The notes below the pieces were generated by a model. That model worked only from the letters and a program-made list of their open reading frames with translations. It was not told where the DNA came from and did not search any database. From the NCBI RefSeq assembly GCF_032362555.1, contig NC_083523.1:4439501-4503500 (forward strand): DNA of 64,000 bases, written 5' to 3'. The DNA is from Amyelois transitella (Eukaryota; Arthropoda; Insecta; Lepidoptera; Pyralidae). The position numbers and the translations under genes were made by a program. Shown piece by piece: positions 46,616-58,854 of this stretch; within the stretch, counting starts at the first letter, position 1, and every line of letters starts with the position of its first letter.

Positions 46616-46659
46616 CTTTGTGTGGTTTCCTAGTTATGTAACTAGGAAACCACACAAAG
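46616..46659. repeat. Perfect 21-bp hairpin, 2-nt loop
   Basis: CTTTGTGTGGTTTCCTAGTTA (46616-46636) is followed by TG and then its exact reverse complement (46639-46659). Confidence 0.95.
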
Positions 46660-46997
46660 AAATGAGAGCCATTAACCAATTATACCCAGAAATTGTAAGT
46701 ATGTATTCTCAAAACTCGCTCTTAACAAATAAGACGGGAAATCTCTTCAGTTACCTGAAGAGAAATGGGCTTTTACAAGAAATGGGTCGAGTGCAGACAG
46801 ACGTAACTACAGGCTAAGCAACGTGACTCATTAGACAAAATACGAAACACCTCGCGCCTAGATTGCAGGGGGAAATCCTGTAAACGTCAGAGTAAATTTG
46901 TATTCTTTCAATATAATGGTTTAATGACTCAAAACGAGAGAGAGGAGACTTTAATATAAGTTAGTCATTTGCCTAGGATATAAGAATGAAGTAAACT

Positions 46998-47105
46998 TTC
47001 ATTCTGCCGTTAGTCCAGTTACATCCTCGCCTTTCTGGAAAGAAAGCCCTTCTGACCCCCGCAACCTTCACAAGAAATCCTAACCATACGGCATCCATGG
47101 CACCA
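46998..47105 (+). mobile_element. Family B repeat, internally deleted
   Basis: GTTAGTCCAGTTACATCCTC, GCCTTTCTGGAAAGAAAGCC and then directly TGACCCCCGCAACCTTCAC. The block between head and 'cgcaacctt' is missing. Confidence 0.6.
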
Positions 47106-48144
47106 TAGTGTAGTAATATTTATTGCTCGTATAAGATGGTGGTAATTTACAGCAGATTAAAAATGTAATTAAAGTGCTTCGTTGATTGCAATATTTACTG
47201 AAAACAAAGCGGGTGCGCATTATGGCAATCAACCCTAATGGAACATTCAACTAGATTACCAATGCACTTTCATTTATGTTCACTCTTTGAGGTATCGTGA
47301 TTGCGTATAGAGTAGGCAATTCAATAAATAGTACTAAATAGTAAAATCAAAATAGTACGTGAATTCTAATGATAATTTTGCTCTGAAAGAAGTAGAGTAG
47401 AAGTAACTGATAAGTAGGTAAATAATGTTTTGATTTCATTCATTCATTTATTACTTCGACCCTCTATTTAAATACACATGGTTCATTGAAAAGAAATGAC
47501 AAGGGATATACCCAAAACATTGACAAACTAGATGAATTTATCTTTACTCATTTACCTCAACTGTAGGTTAGAAACGTGAAAATTCAGTAAAATATAAAGA
47601 AAGTGGTAGATAACAACATCAGCAGCGCCTTATTGAAATGTCATTTATTAATCGAAGGAACTTTAGGAAATCTTAATGTTTTCAAACTTTTTACAGGAGA
47701 CCATTAGTATTAGGTATGCAATTTTGCACGACTTATTGTTGCGGCTGTGTATTGTTCGTCCTCAACACTACTCAATAATGAAGAGATGTAAGAATATTGT
47801 ATTGGATAGTCCGTAAAAAACTTTAATTTTTAAGTCTTTTCTAGTATTAAAATTCAATGTATTCGATGCATGTAAGGGCTGGACAGCCACTAACCTTAAT
47901 TGAGAGCTGCCGAGCGGGTATATCAATCATCTAATGACCAATCTCGGCCGAAATGTAATGAAATACCGTTACATTTGCAAGATGAAAGCCTTCGGTTCCA
48001 TATTATTTGAGTGGATCGGTTCTCATTAGAGTATTTCTCCTTTGACTGAAAATAACATAAAACAGCTTCTGCTACTAAAAAAACCTGTGAGATCCGTTTG
48101 AATTGGAGAAAGTCAATCAAGGGAAAAGCTAATGAAATAGGCGT
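47106..48144. other. Intergenic, nothing recognised
   Basis: AT-rich with short random frames. Confidence 0.45.
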
Positions 48145-48265
48145 CTTTTTTGTAGGTGGGCTAGCAACCTGTCACTAACTCTGTATCTCACGTCACTAAG
48201 CCATCCAATTAAACATTTTGAATCTTGTGACAATTGGCTCTGTTTACCTCATGCAAAAGTAGTCG
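48145..48265 (+). mobile_element. Family A repeat, diverged
   Basis: GGTGGGCTAGCAACCTGTCA, CTAAGCCATCCAATTAAAC and TTGGCTCTGTTTACCTCATG are in family order. No tail. Confidence 0.6.
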
Positions 48266-48434
48266 TGGTGTAGTTTCAATGAGCTAAGGAAGGATTTTTG
48301 TAAATACTCAAGGCAGCGAAGCTCGGAATAAAGCTAATTTTGTTAGTATACAAACGCATTATAACGCAAATTGCAACCAGTTGCTCGATAAATTGCGATA
48401 CTTACAGGTATTAAGTTACTACATTTATGTTCAT

Positions 48435-48502
48435 TTGAGACTATATGCAATAACTAAAAATCGCTTTATACAGCGATTTTTAGTTATTGCATATAGTCTC
48501 AA
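48435..48502. repeat. Perfect 31-bp hairpin, 6-nt loop
   Basis: The arms 48435-48465 (TTGAGACTATATGCAATAAC...) and 48472-48502 are exact reverse complements around TTATAC. It is the longest perfect stem in the window and lies outside recognised elements. Confidence 0.95.
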
Positions 48503-49324
48503 TCTTAAGGTTCGCGTGCAATAAAATTAAATCAGACAGCTGAAGCGCGCCAATTTGAAGGTTCCGTACGTCTGAATGTAACTTCATCTGAGCAATGAGG
48601 TCACTGTCTCTTTTGGACGGGCTTTTTAATGAATTTGCGAGTTATGTCGGTATTATTTGGAAACATTTTACTTTTAGTAAATTTTCTATTATTTTTAGTT
48701 TTTTTTATTATTAAACACTCATTCCATTATTATATTATATATGAATGGCACGGAAACTATAATCGAAGGGTTTTATTTTATGGCTTCACCTCGTCCAAGC
48801 TAGAGATACGCGCTAACTCTCCACTTTAGAAGTTACACTTTGAAGGTCCACCACAATTTATAATGGCAAAACTAAGAAATACATTATTTTAGATTCTTAA
48901 GATGTAATATTCGAAGTTGATTCAACACACTGAGATTACTAGAGAGAACGAACTACAAATTTATTATCCAAATGAATCCCTTGCTGTTTCAATTTCCCAA
49001 AGAGTATGAGTCAGCCAAACAAATTCTGCAGTCGTGCAGTATGGATATCAGCATAATTACGGGGCATTGAAGCCCGAAATTGTTTCACCCTGTATGTTCA
49101 AAGGAAGCGGCGAGTAAAAATATTTTATCTGTTTTTATGGAACGCGTCCGAATGGGAGCGCTTTATTGAGATACTTTTCAGATAACGTTGTTAACATGTC
49201 AGTTTTTCCGCATATGAGAATTTTGCTTTGCATACGTCCACAAGCATATTCAAGTTACAGAGTTATGAGTGAACTGAAATCATAATCCAATTAAGTAGAG
49301 TAGAGAGTACCTAGTAGAGTTTGT
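48503..49324. other. Intergenic, nothing recognised
   Basis: The hydrophobic 66-codon plus-strand frame near 48629 (SVLFGNILLLVNFLLFLVFF) starts with a non-ATG codon in T-rich DNA and is probably chance. Confidence 0.4.
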
Positions 49325-49572
49325 CGGCCTCTGTGGCGCAGCGGTAGTACGCTTGTCTGTGACACGGGAGGTCCCGGGTTCGAATCCCGGCAAGGGCATG
49401 ATGAGAAAAGAACTTTTTCTGATTGCCCTGGGTCTTGGATGTTTATCTATATAAGTATTTATTATAAAATATAGTATCGTTAAGTTAGTATCTCGTAACA
49501 CAAGTTTCGAACTTACTTCGAGGCTAACTCAATCAGTGTAATTTGTCCCATATATATTTTATATATTTATTA
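49325..49572 (+). mobile_element. tRNA-derived SINE, full-length copy
   Basis: The head (about 49327-49398) folds as a tRNA: A box TGGCGCAGCGGTAGTACG, B box GGTTCGAATCC, and a perfect T stem CCGGG/CCCGG. An unrelated body follows (GGGTCTTGGATGTTTATCTA...), then the family 3' end GAGGCTAACTCAATCAGTGT AATTTGTCCC and an AT-rich tail (TATATATTT...TTATTA). The intact pol III boxes would allow transcription. Partial copies lie at 3993, 12545, 54715, 56848 and 57227. Confidence 0.85.
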
Positions 49573-51680
49573 GTAAGGTCCCCGGTAAAAGGTCAGACGG
49601 TAGTGGTTCCACTATTATTACTTAAGATTTTGAATCTTGAATCCTAATGAGAATAACAGTGCAGATGGTCTAAATGCGACATAATAAAATACTTATGCTT
49701 TAAAATCACCCTAGCTCAACCAACAACGGCAAGGCATAGGGAAGATGAAACTGAAAACTGTTGCACTCACCACTTGACTAGAAAAAAAGATAGAAAAGAA
49801 GGCCTAGTGTGACCTGAAAGCGAGCAAGGGGAGTATTGCCTCAACTTAACCACGATGAAACAAGCAAAAGCTGTCAGATGAAAATTAAAAATAAAATAAA
49901 ATCCATATTTCTATGACTTCCTAATACCAAGACCTCCTACTTATTGAACTTCCACCAAATTAACTAGAGTTAAGAACTCTTTAGACAGGCAAATAATTCC
50001 CAAGTCCACAGTAACGACTTTGTCGATATCGACTGCCGATACCCTTGAGGAAGATTAAACTTTTTCCACGCTAATGCATTATTTACGCGACCCGGCACAA
50101 CCGGACTCTTTTCCGTTACTCTGTTTGATATGGATAAGGACATTGAAATATATAGCAGATGAGAACATTCTGGCATATAATATGTTTATATTTTGATTTG
50201 CCGAAGGTCTGAAGCTTCACGCCCTTGTGACTTACCTACCAGCACAAAGCGCGCAGTATGTATATCAAATTAGCTCCTATGTTACGTTTTCTCTGCCTTT
50301 ACTATCCAAAAGCACTACTCTATTTAGCTCTCAGCTCGCCTTTAATCTAATTTATTTTTATATTTACACATGATGTATTGCAGGAAATAATTATATGCCA
50401 AAGTATACTCGAACATACGTGATTTCTATACTTTAATGAAATTTTATCGAAATCCAATTTACCTGTTTACAAATGAAAGCGAAGATTGTAGAAAAACTGA
50501 TAACTAATTTCTTAAAACTTACATAAGAAAGTCATAAGAAAGTGAAGGAAAAATACATATAATATTCATGTATGTTTCTTAACTTGCACATATGACTTTC
50601 TTTATTACACTTTAAAACCTTATGGCTTACTAAATCACAAGGGTTAAGTTACCAGTTGTGAACCCTCGTTTTCTTATATTTATGACGTAATTTCAAGTCC
50701 TTTGTAAACTACTAAGCCAATTCAATTTAGATTAATGCGATAAAAGTAGAAATTAATTAATTAATCATTATTAATCTTAAGCAGAAAAAAAAAACACCAG
50801 ATCTACCAGATTCATATTTTGAACAGTTACAATTAAACAAAATTCAGATATACAAATATTTTTGTACAAACAATAGCTAAACTCTCAGTCGGGATTAAGA
50901 CCATGGAAAGAAGAAAGTTTTCGCATTAAAATTGGAAAAAAAGTTTCTTTTATGTGCGGTAACTTTGCGCAATTGATTAGACCCCGAAAGCTCTTTAACC
51001 AAGGGTATCTTGAACTAAGTAACACATATTTCAAAGAATAATTGATTTCTGGGTTCATTATTTCCTTTTTCTTAGCGTGACGACTCTGGCAGATCATATA
51101 AATTTGCAAAGACCACAATGATGCCACAGATATCGCATTTTTTTAAATACTACTTACTTGTATACTTGCTTGTTATATAACTCAATGTAAACAAAACTTG
51201 TCGCGTTTTTTTTTGTTTCTTTTTCATTCATAAGACTGCATGTTGATAATAAAAATAAATTAAATCACCCTTAACTAATTTTTAATAATGTACATACTTT
51301 TTACATTACAAACAAAAATGTTACTTTGATTTCGATTTTAAATTACACGAAGCTTCAAAACAAAATAACAAGCATATTTTTTAACAAACACATATTGTTT
51401 GTTCACTATTTTGTCAGCGAATAGTGTGCACTGTCGTATTTAAATATTCATATTGATTTTGACGTCAGTGGCTGAAATTTGGTTAGTTACCGTATTCCGA
51501 TCTGCGGGCATCAGACCATAACCCGAATTCAATTGAAATATGTATTGAACAGAATTGCAAAGATGTCATTGGCTATATTATTGTTTGATTGGCTACGTTA
51601 TCGGTTCACCGAGATTTACTACATAGATTTTCAATGAATTGGATGGCACTAAATTAGAAATACAGGCTGGATTGATGTGA
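49573..51680. other. Intergenic, nothing recognised
   Basis: AT-rich. The minus-strand frames at 49970-50176 and 50885-51127 lack motifs or splice context. Confidence 0.4.
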
Positions 51681-51681
51681 T

Positions 51682-51735
51682 GTGTGGTTCCTGGCTCTTT
51701 AGAATGCCACCCACGCCACACGCCAGGAACAGTAA
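51682..51735 (+). mobile_element. Family A head fragment
   Basis: GTGTGGTTCCTGGCTCTTTA followed by GAATGCCACCCA matches the family 5' end. The following GCCAGGAAC is the reverse complement of GTTCCTGGC in the head, so the fragment folds back on itself. Confidence 0.5.
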
Positions 51736-52639
51736 CGAATTCATTTAATGCCGCTTTTATCATGATTATAATTATAAGGTAGGTTCGACTGCAAAGGTTG
51801 CGGTGCTCAGATGGTGGTGAGATGAGAGTCGCTCCGCTTCCATTGTCCCTGACTTACCTACTTCAGAATTATGGTCAACAGACGCATCTTGGAATTACCT
51901 TCAGTGAGAGTGTAACCGGGATTTACGCCAGGAATACGCCAAAATTCATATTAATATAGGTACATCGCCCATAGTTTTCGCGCGAGTTTCAGAATTAGAT
52001 CATAACTTTGACTTTTTTATGACGATGCAAGCGAGAACACGACTGTAGGTATTATAAATGAATAATTTTAGATACCACATTTTTTATTTTTAGGTATCTT
52101 AAAATTAGGTTAAAAGGTTATTTTTTCAATTAGTCTTTTATTTATGTAAATTGTCTTAATTAATTTTATGTAGATAATCAGAAAAACTTCAATAATAAAT
52201 TGTATAAGAGCCCCTACAAACAAAACTTCCTGTTTTTCTCTTCCCAGAAAAAGTTCGACAACTACTTTCTCAATAACATTACATGTTTTAGTTAGAGGAA
52301 CACTTAATATATCAGGAAAGCTCTAGTAGAAGTTGTTTCATAGGTATATTTAGCCGGGCAAGTTTGTGAGGTGCCGAGTGCACGGTGAATATCTGATGAG
52401 AAAATGTGCGAAGTTTTACATTTTGCATCTAAAATAACGTGTAGGTTTGTAAAACGAACAAGTGTAAATAAAGCTTACATGATAATGATTGGTTTTTTCG
52501 CATTTTTTTTGTTTTTGTTTTTGCAATATCTAATGCGTAGATGGCTTAATTGACTTTTGTGATCTATTAATTTCTCTCCGGTGCATGTACACATACCTAT
52601 GTTCATTTTCTTATTTTTTTTTAAATCTAATTTATGTAA
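51736..52639. other. Intergenic, nothing recognised
   Basis: AT-rich spacer. Confidence 0.45.
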
Positions 52640-52775
52640 GACTTTGGATACCTGTCACTGTGAGAATCTCATCTCATCATTAAACCTAACAGCTGAACAT
52701 GGCCGTTCAGTCTTTTGATAACTGTAGGTTCTGTCTACTGGGGTATAGACGTGATTATATGTTATGTTATGTTTG
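52640..52775 (+). mobile_element. Family A repeat
   Basis: GATACCTGTCACTGTGAGAA, CAGCTGAACATGGCCGTTCA, GTCTTTTGATAACTGTAGG and GTATAGACGTGATTATATG are in order. A few bases of the CCCCGCAAGGG block are deleted. Confidence 0.7.
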
Positions 52776-54179
52776 GATACAATTGATAATATTCAAGAAA
52801 TATTTTTGAAAATATAATCCAAAATTTGTTAATTCTTGTTACACAAATTCAAGAATTGTAAGTATAAGTTATAGCAGTTCATTACACTGCAAACCGTGCA
52901 ACTACGAGAAAGTTATGTAAATTAGTGTACAATTTTGCATGTCTAGAAATAGTTCATCGTTTCAACACTTCAATGAATAATAATCATAAACATAAATGAT
53001 GGAGTGAACCGGGAATAATTATGGTAATATAATTTATAATAGTTGTGAGTTATGATGATCAGAGAAAAAGTGTCATTATTACTACTTATATACCTATGTT
53101 AGCAAAATTTTCTGTTCTAAGCATGGAATTTAAAAAAATATTAATAATAGTATTTAAAAATATATTTTTATCATTCAAATAAAGCAAACTATGTGAGTTG
53201 TCAAATTCACTATCTTACTTGTTATGTTATCGGCATAGTATGTTTATTTTCTGTCACTTCAGCTTATTCTTTTCTTATCCCAGTTATAAAGAAAACAATC
53301 CAATCACTCAATCAAACAGCTTCTTTTTTATTCATACCTTATCACTAGTCTTTTTTTATACCTTTGTGATTAAAAGCTCGACATGGAAATTAAATGTAAT
53401 GTAGAAAACAATATTGTGTGAATTCATTTTATAGCAAAATGCATGTGTTTCTTTATAAACATCTTTAAGAGAAAATTATGAAAATCTCGCTCGTTAACGA
53501 TGCTACCATATTCTCGCTGCAAGCATACATAGTTAGTGTAATAAAGTCAAAGTGTTGAGATTCAAGAGCTACATTCTAAGTGTGGTTTGCTTATATTCTT
53601 AGTTAATAAACAATAATAAACATATTATATTGCATAACATGTTACAAGTAAACAAATTTTATACCTACCAACTTTTAAAGTTCTCAAGGATCAAAATATT
53701 TTTATTGTACCAAATTCTACATAATTTAATATCAATGATTACAAATATTATTTAAAAACATCTCATTAACATGAAATCTCTTTATTACTACCTAATTTGG
53801 CATTCGGTATTTATAGAAAACATGCAATGAATACATTAACGGCAGTGACTCGGTAGTTTATTTTGTTTGAACAAAATACTAAAATACATGCAAACTTTGT
53901 ATTAATTTGACATTATTTGACTCCGGATCTGATTAATACTAGTTTTGCTTTTCATTTTCTTTTTTGACAGTATTTTGAACGTTTTATAATATCCTTTACA
54001 ACAAAAACTAGAAAAAAAAAACAAAGCAAAAATAAGTACTACCTAACTAGGGTACGTACAACTACTACTAACTGTAACCCGCGGTTCTATGATGATGAAC
54101 GTTTGTTATTGATTCAAGTATATTGCATCAGAATACAATATTAATAGTCAGATCTATAAAAATCTTTCTTTAATTTAAA
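52776..54179. other. Intergenic, nothing recognised
   Basis: Very AT-rich. No gene or repeat called. Confidence 0.45.
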
Positions 54180-54290
54180 TCGCGATGGGTTAGCAACCTG
54201 TTACTATTGGAATCATAATAATACCTATTTTCAAGAATTGGCTGTATCCACCCCGTAGAGAATAAAAACGTTAATAATGTTTATGTCATT
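54180..54290 (+). mobile_element. Family A repeat, internally deleted
   Basis: CGCGATGGGTTAGCAACCTG, TTACTATTGGAATC and then CAAGAATTGGCTGTATCCAC CCCGTAGAGAATAAAAACG. The GCTGAACGTGGCC block is missing. Confidence 0.6.
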
Positions 54291-54544
54291 ATATGTTTTA
54301 ATATGTACTTTTCGCTAGAACAAAAAGTTCAGCGGCCATTATTCCACACACTGCTAACTTTTAATCTGTATTGATGTTTATAATAAAATATTCATGTTAT
54401 AATTAGTGAGGGTTGAAATAGGACGCGGAGGTTATAGTGCGGGGAAAGAGACCAGCTGGCAGCCAATTACGGGATGTTACGGGTCATACATATCTATAAA
54501 TATATTATCAAGTTAATATACCTACAATGATGATACCTATGAAT

Positions 54545-54630
54545 GCTTACATAGGTACAAATTTATGCGTCTTTCGTGAAGGGATAGGCCCCGACTACAT
54601 TTTTCAGTGCAAAGTTTTAGTCTCTGCCGT
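54545..54630 (-). mobile_element. Degenerate RTE 3' tail
   Basis: ATTTATGCGTCTTTCGTGAA followed by GGGATAGGCCCCGACTACAT resembles the reversed RTE end (CACGCCTCTTTCCCGGAGGGGTAGGCAGAGACTAC in shorter blocks). Diverged. Confidence 0.45.
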
Positions 54631-54714
54631 ACCTAAACAAATGTATAGGGATTCATCCTTTTGGGTTAAATAAAGAGATTTAATAAAAATAATGAAATAC
54701 AAATTTTAAATGTA

Positions 54715-54930
54715 GACTGTAGTAGGTCCCAGGTCGAATACCGACCACCGGTTCGTTTTTCATGATGAAAAACGAACTTTTTGTGATTGGCCCGGGTCTT
54801 GAATATTTACCTATATAAGTTTTCATTACAAAATATAGTACCGTTGAGTTCTTGTATCACGTAACACATATCTCGAACTCACATCGAAGCTAGCTCAATC
54901 TGTGTAATGTTTTCTGTAAAAATTTAATGA
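54715..54930 (+). mobile_element. tRNA-derived SINE, head-truncated copy
   Basis: It starts in the T-arm region (GTCCCAGGTCGAATACCGAC) and continues through GGCCCGGGTCTTGAATATTT to AGCTAGCTCAATCTGTGTAA. Within it lies a perfect 13-bp hairpin with a 1-nt loop (54751-54763 with 54765-54777, GTTCGTTTTTCAT...). The 49325 copy lacks this hairpin. Confidence 0.75.
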
Positions 54931-55544
54931 TCTTTTGATCAAAAGTTCAACTGACCGAAATTAAATTCAATAATTTTTAATAAATATACAATTTTAAATT
55001 TTAATACATTTCTTTATTTTTTTTCTTAAATGTTATCATGTTAATACATTGTATACATGATACAAAGATTTTGAAAGAAGAAGAAACTAAATTTGGAAAA
55101 TCAAATCAAGCTTAAAGAAAAATATTTTCGCTTGCGTGATAAACACGCAAATACACAGACAAGTGGCGGTTAATAGTAAGTCCCTTATTTTACAAATGAA
55201 GAAGCCTCCCTTTGGAATATTACTCCCGCATAGATATTGATTCCATGTTTACAAATGTTCATATTGGAAGAAAACTCAAGGATGACATCTTTTCTATACA
55301 GAATGTGTTTGCAAATTATCTTTGCACAGAGACAAACGATATTGTTTATATAACAAGGAGATACTATTATAATGAATGTTTGTTACGTTTATAGGAATGG
55401 ATATATCCTTTGATAATATTGGTAGATAGAAATTCAAACACAAGAGAAAGAAATATAAACCCCGAGCTGAGCATGCTTTTAACGCAAAGATCAGTTGGAT
55501 GGATATACAGTTTTCCAAAATAGCATTCTCTTGTAGAAAATTTG
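54931..55544. other. Intergenic, nothing recognised
   Basis: AT-rich. Open frames at 55212-55394 and 55294-55518 overlap on opposite strands and carry no motif. Confidence 0.4.
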
Positions 55545-55700
55545 CAAGTAACCTGTCACTATCTGATTCTCAATTGTATCTAAATAATAAGATAAGGTCA
55601 ATCAGCTGAACGTGGCCTTTAGTCTTTTCAAAAGTATTGACATTGTCTACAGCGTATAGCATAAAGACGTGATATATGTATGTACGTATATATATATGTA
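55545..55700 (+). mobile_element. Family A repeat
   Basis: AAGTAACCTGTCACTATCTG, CAATCAGCTGAACGTGGCCT, TTAGTCTTTTCAAAAGTATT and AGCATAAAGACGTGATATAT GTATGTACG are in order. The CCCCGCAAGGG block is altered. Confidence 0.75.
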
Positions 55701-56764
55701 GGTATTATTGTTTATTGAAAATAAAATTCTTATGTTATCATTCTAAATATAGATTGCACACATGACAGTGCAAATGGGCAATAATAATATTCTAAATTGC
55801 ATTGTTATATAAATATGACATCCCGTATGCCTGAGGCAGAGATTAACATCACTTGACATATCCATTAATAGTAATGCAGTAATTTCCTTTAACAACCACG
55901 TAATACCGACCATTCTCAACCCTTCCAGTATGTGTGATAAGAGGCTTTATCAAAATTCTATCTAGTTGTCAGGTCGTTTAGACCCGCCGACGGAAATTAC
56001 GTCATTCTAACCTTCCCGCCATTGCTATATGGTTACTCAGTCGAAAAATGTGATCGCGTTTTAGGGTTAAACCGTTTGACAGTGAAATCTCGAAGTGAGT
56101 AATGATGGTTCTATTTTTCCAACGGCACTTTCGATTTACGAGGAAATTTATGTAACATATTAGTCTGGTGAAGTTTCTTATAAGAACTATGATACTCGTA
56201 ATTAACTCTTTATCATGGAAAAAAGAGGGCGGATTTGGATTTCTGAATTATTGCAACTGAGTATTTTATTGTCTTGAAACATTCACTTATAATTTCTACT
56301 GCATTAATTTTAAGTTCCAGTTACCCATCCGATTGTTTCCAGTTGATTTTGCTAATTATGACACTCAATACACTTACAACGTGCTAAGAACATTCAATAA
56401 ACTTTTTTATAGGGCAAGACACGACCAACTTAATAATCAAGGGTCAGCATATTTCGCCAATACAAAGTACTTTACATAATAAATCACGGATAGAATTCTA
56501 AGCCCTATGATTAAAGTATACGATTGAATATTTAACTATTGATTAACTAATTGCACGCTTTAATAAAGAACACAGAATAATAAATGCGCAGCGTAGATAT
56601 AAAACTAATTATCTTTATTAAAAATTGAATACTATTGAAAGGCAGACACACTATCTATGTTTTTCCCTAAGGTTTTTTTTCTTCGCTTCCATACGAGCAT
56701 ATATGAAAATCAAGCATTGCATGCAAAATATTAATTAGGTTAAAAAAAATGTAGCCAGTAATCG
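55701..56764. other. Intergenic, nothing recognised
   Basis: No gene called. A mildly GC-richer patch at 55975-56060 shows no motif. Confidence 0.4.
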
Positions 56765-56937
56765 CAATTCCTTCATGAAGCCATAAAGCTGAACGTAGCC
56801 TTTTAGACTTTTCAAAAGTTTTGGCTTAGTGTACCCCGCAAGGGATATTAATTAGGCAAATAACACAGATTGAGTTAGCCTCAAAGTAAGTTCTTAAGAC
56901 GTGACATATATGTATGTACATATGTATGTATGTAATA
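56765..56937 (+). mobile_element. Family A repeat split by a SINE fragment
   Basis: GCTGAACGTAGCC through CCCCGCAAGGGATAT is interrupted at 56848 and resumes at 56898 with GACGTGACATATATGTATG. The insert (56848-56897) is the reversed 3' end of the 49325 SINE. Nesting shows the SINE jumped after this family A copy was in place. Confidence 0.85.
56848..56897 (-). mobile_element. Nested SINE 3' end, about 50 bp
   Basis: AATAACACAGATTGAGTTAG followed by CCTCAAAGTAAGTTCTTAA is the reverse complement of the SINE 3' end. It is extremely 5'-truncated, with no tRNA-like head. Confidence 0.8.
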
Positions 56938-57226
56938 TATCCGATATCTTAAGATTTCTAAACTCTTATTTAAAGCCGGCAGCTGTTAAGACAACAAACT
57001 GTGAGAAATGAAGACAGACGCTTTCTTTTTAATATGAAATTTATATTAGAATTTGACTTTTATTTCCGTAACTGAGGTGTGAACGTGGAATGGAACTTCC
57101 CTACAATAGTATCTGGGTCACTGCGCAGTCCTACAAGGAATCATTGGAACGTGAAAACTTGATTTGAAATGTATTGAAAATTTTGTGTAGAGATTAAAAT
57201 TATTTTATTTGAATTTTTTTGAATCA

Positions 57227-57275
57227 TCGGGCTCTCTAGCGCAGTGGAAGTGCACTTATCTCTAAGTTATAAAGT
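57227..57275 (+). mobile_element. tRNA-like SINE head fragment
   Basis: GGGCTCTCTAGCGCAGTGGA AGTGCACTTATCTCTAAG matches the first 40 bp of the 49325 SINE (A box TAGCGCAGTGG). The T arm and body are missing. Confidence 0.6.
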
Positions 57276-58854
57276 TGATTAGAAAAATACGCTGATTGCT
57301 TTTAAATATACATACTTTAATTTCATATGCAGTAGTTATAAAACATCTGCTGGCTGCCATTCCATCGCCGATAATAGATATCGTCAAATATGTCCTAATA
57401 TTTCTAATTGCGGTGATGATAATTGAGATGTAAGAATATGATTGGAATACCAAAAAAATATTGTTTTCTCTGTGCAAGAACGTTAGACAGCATTTATCCA
57501 TTTGTAGGCTACGCAATGGCGAGCTTTCATTTACTCTAACTTCGAATGTTTTCTTTTTCGACTTCGAAATAAACTTTATATATACATTGAGAATCAATCT
57601 ACAGTGTATTTTTTATTAGTAGAAAACAACTAGAGTAAATGTAGAAAGATATACTTAATTATAAACAAAGACTTGATGAATATTAAAAGTTCATATTGTA
57701 CTTTATTGCTAACCTATTAAAATTTTGCTCCTTAATAATTTTTCTTCTCATATGGTATTCGATTTTAATGGTATTCTATGATTAATATTTAAACACGCAA
57801 TTAACTGATATCTGCGGAAATCTGCAACTTACCAAGAAACGCAGAAATTCATTTCAAAAATTGAATCTCTAAATTAACAAAAGCCCAAATTGAATTTGTG
57901 CTCGACGTTGCAAGCTAGGTAGCATTTATTTTACCGACCCAACATCGCCGGCACCATGTTTATTTTCTTTTATATGTGATATTGAGATTGACATTCTTTA
58001 TTTATTTATTTTAACTTTATTTTACAAACAATTTTGTTACAACAGGTGAACTTTATGCTGTAAATGCTTTATGTAACTGTCAACTTTTTTTTCGATTTAA
58101 TAAACTAATGACGTACTTTCGCACGGTCGTGAGTCGTGAATAGCCGTTTCGATATCAGCAAAAGTCGAGGCAGCCATAATCGTAACAGTAATGCCTTTCT
58201 GAAGAGCTTTCCTCGACACCCGAGCTGTATCTGAATGATATGGCTAAAGCTATCCAAGGCAGCTTAACATGCTTTTTACAGTATTTTGTTACTCTAATCG
58301 GATATCTCCCTACTGTAATTTTTATAAATCAAAATGGGAGATTATTAAAATATGGTAAATCTACTTTCAAATTTTCATGTTCTGATTTGCCTATATAGTT
58401 ATGAATGGACAGACATTTTTCCTATTATTTGTTTACTTTGAGACCACCCCAGAATTAAATTATTGGCCCCTATACATAAAACCTCCTTGAATAACGAGCA
58501 CATTGTCATATAAAGCGAGGAAGAGGCGTGTATAATTCCATAGAATAGACTAACTACATATTGTCATCGCAATATATATAACGGACTAGGCACAGTCAGC
58601 TGCCAGTCTAATTGCTAACATGACGTGGGTGTTCCAGAGTTAATTAACAAAGACCAGAGTGCCTAATGGCAGACACAGCTTGACAATGCTCTCGACTAAA
58701 TAGTCATTACGAAATGTAATTTATCGTGGTTCTACAGCCTCATGAATTTTGAATAGAGATAGTTATTAGGACGTAGGCGCTCTGTAGGCATGGGTTTACG
58801 TGAAAAATAATTTGAAGCACAAGTTTTTGAGAACGCACGCTTATAAGTAATATT
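57276..58854. other. Intergenic before the RTE insertion
   Basis: AT-rich. A minus-strand 111-codon frame (57262-57597) has no motif, and its start and GC content are unconvincing. No splice sites were linked to it. Confidence 0.4.

Noticed and set aside
48435..48502. A microRNA precursor
   Set aside because: Perfect 31-bp pairing with a 6-nt loop lacks the bulges and size of a normal precursor. Template switching explains it better.
49325..49398. A functional tRNA gene
   Set aside because: The cloverleaf is good, but it is joined to a body and tail repeated elsewhere without the head, so it is a SINE promoter, not a tRNA gene.
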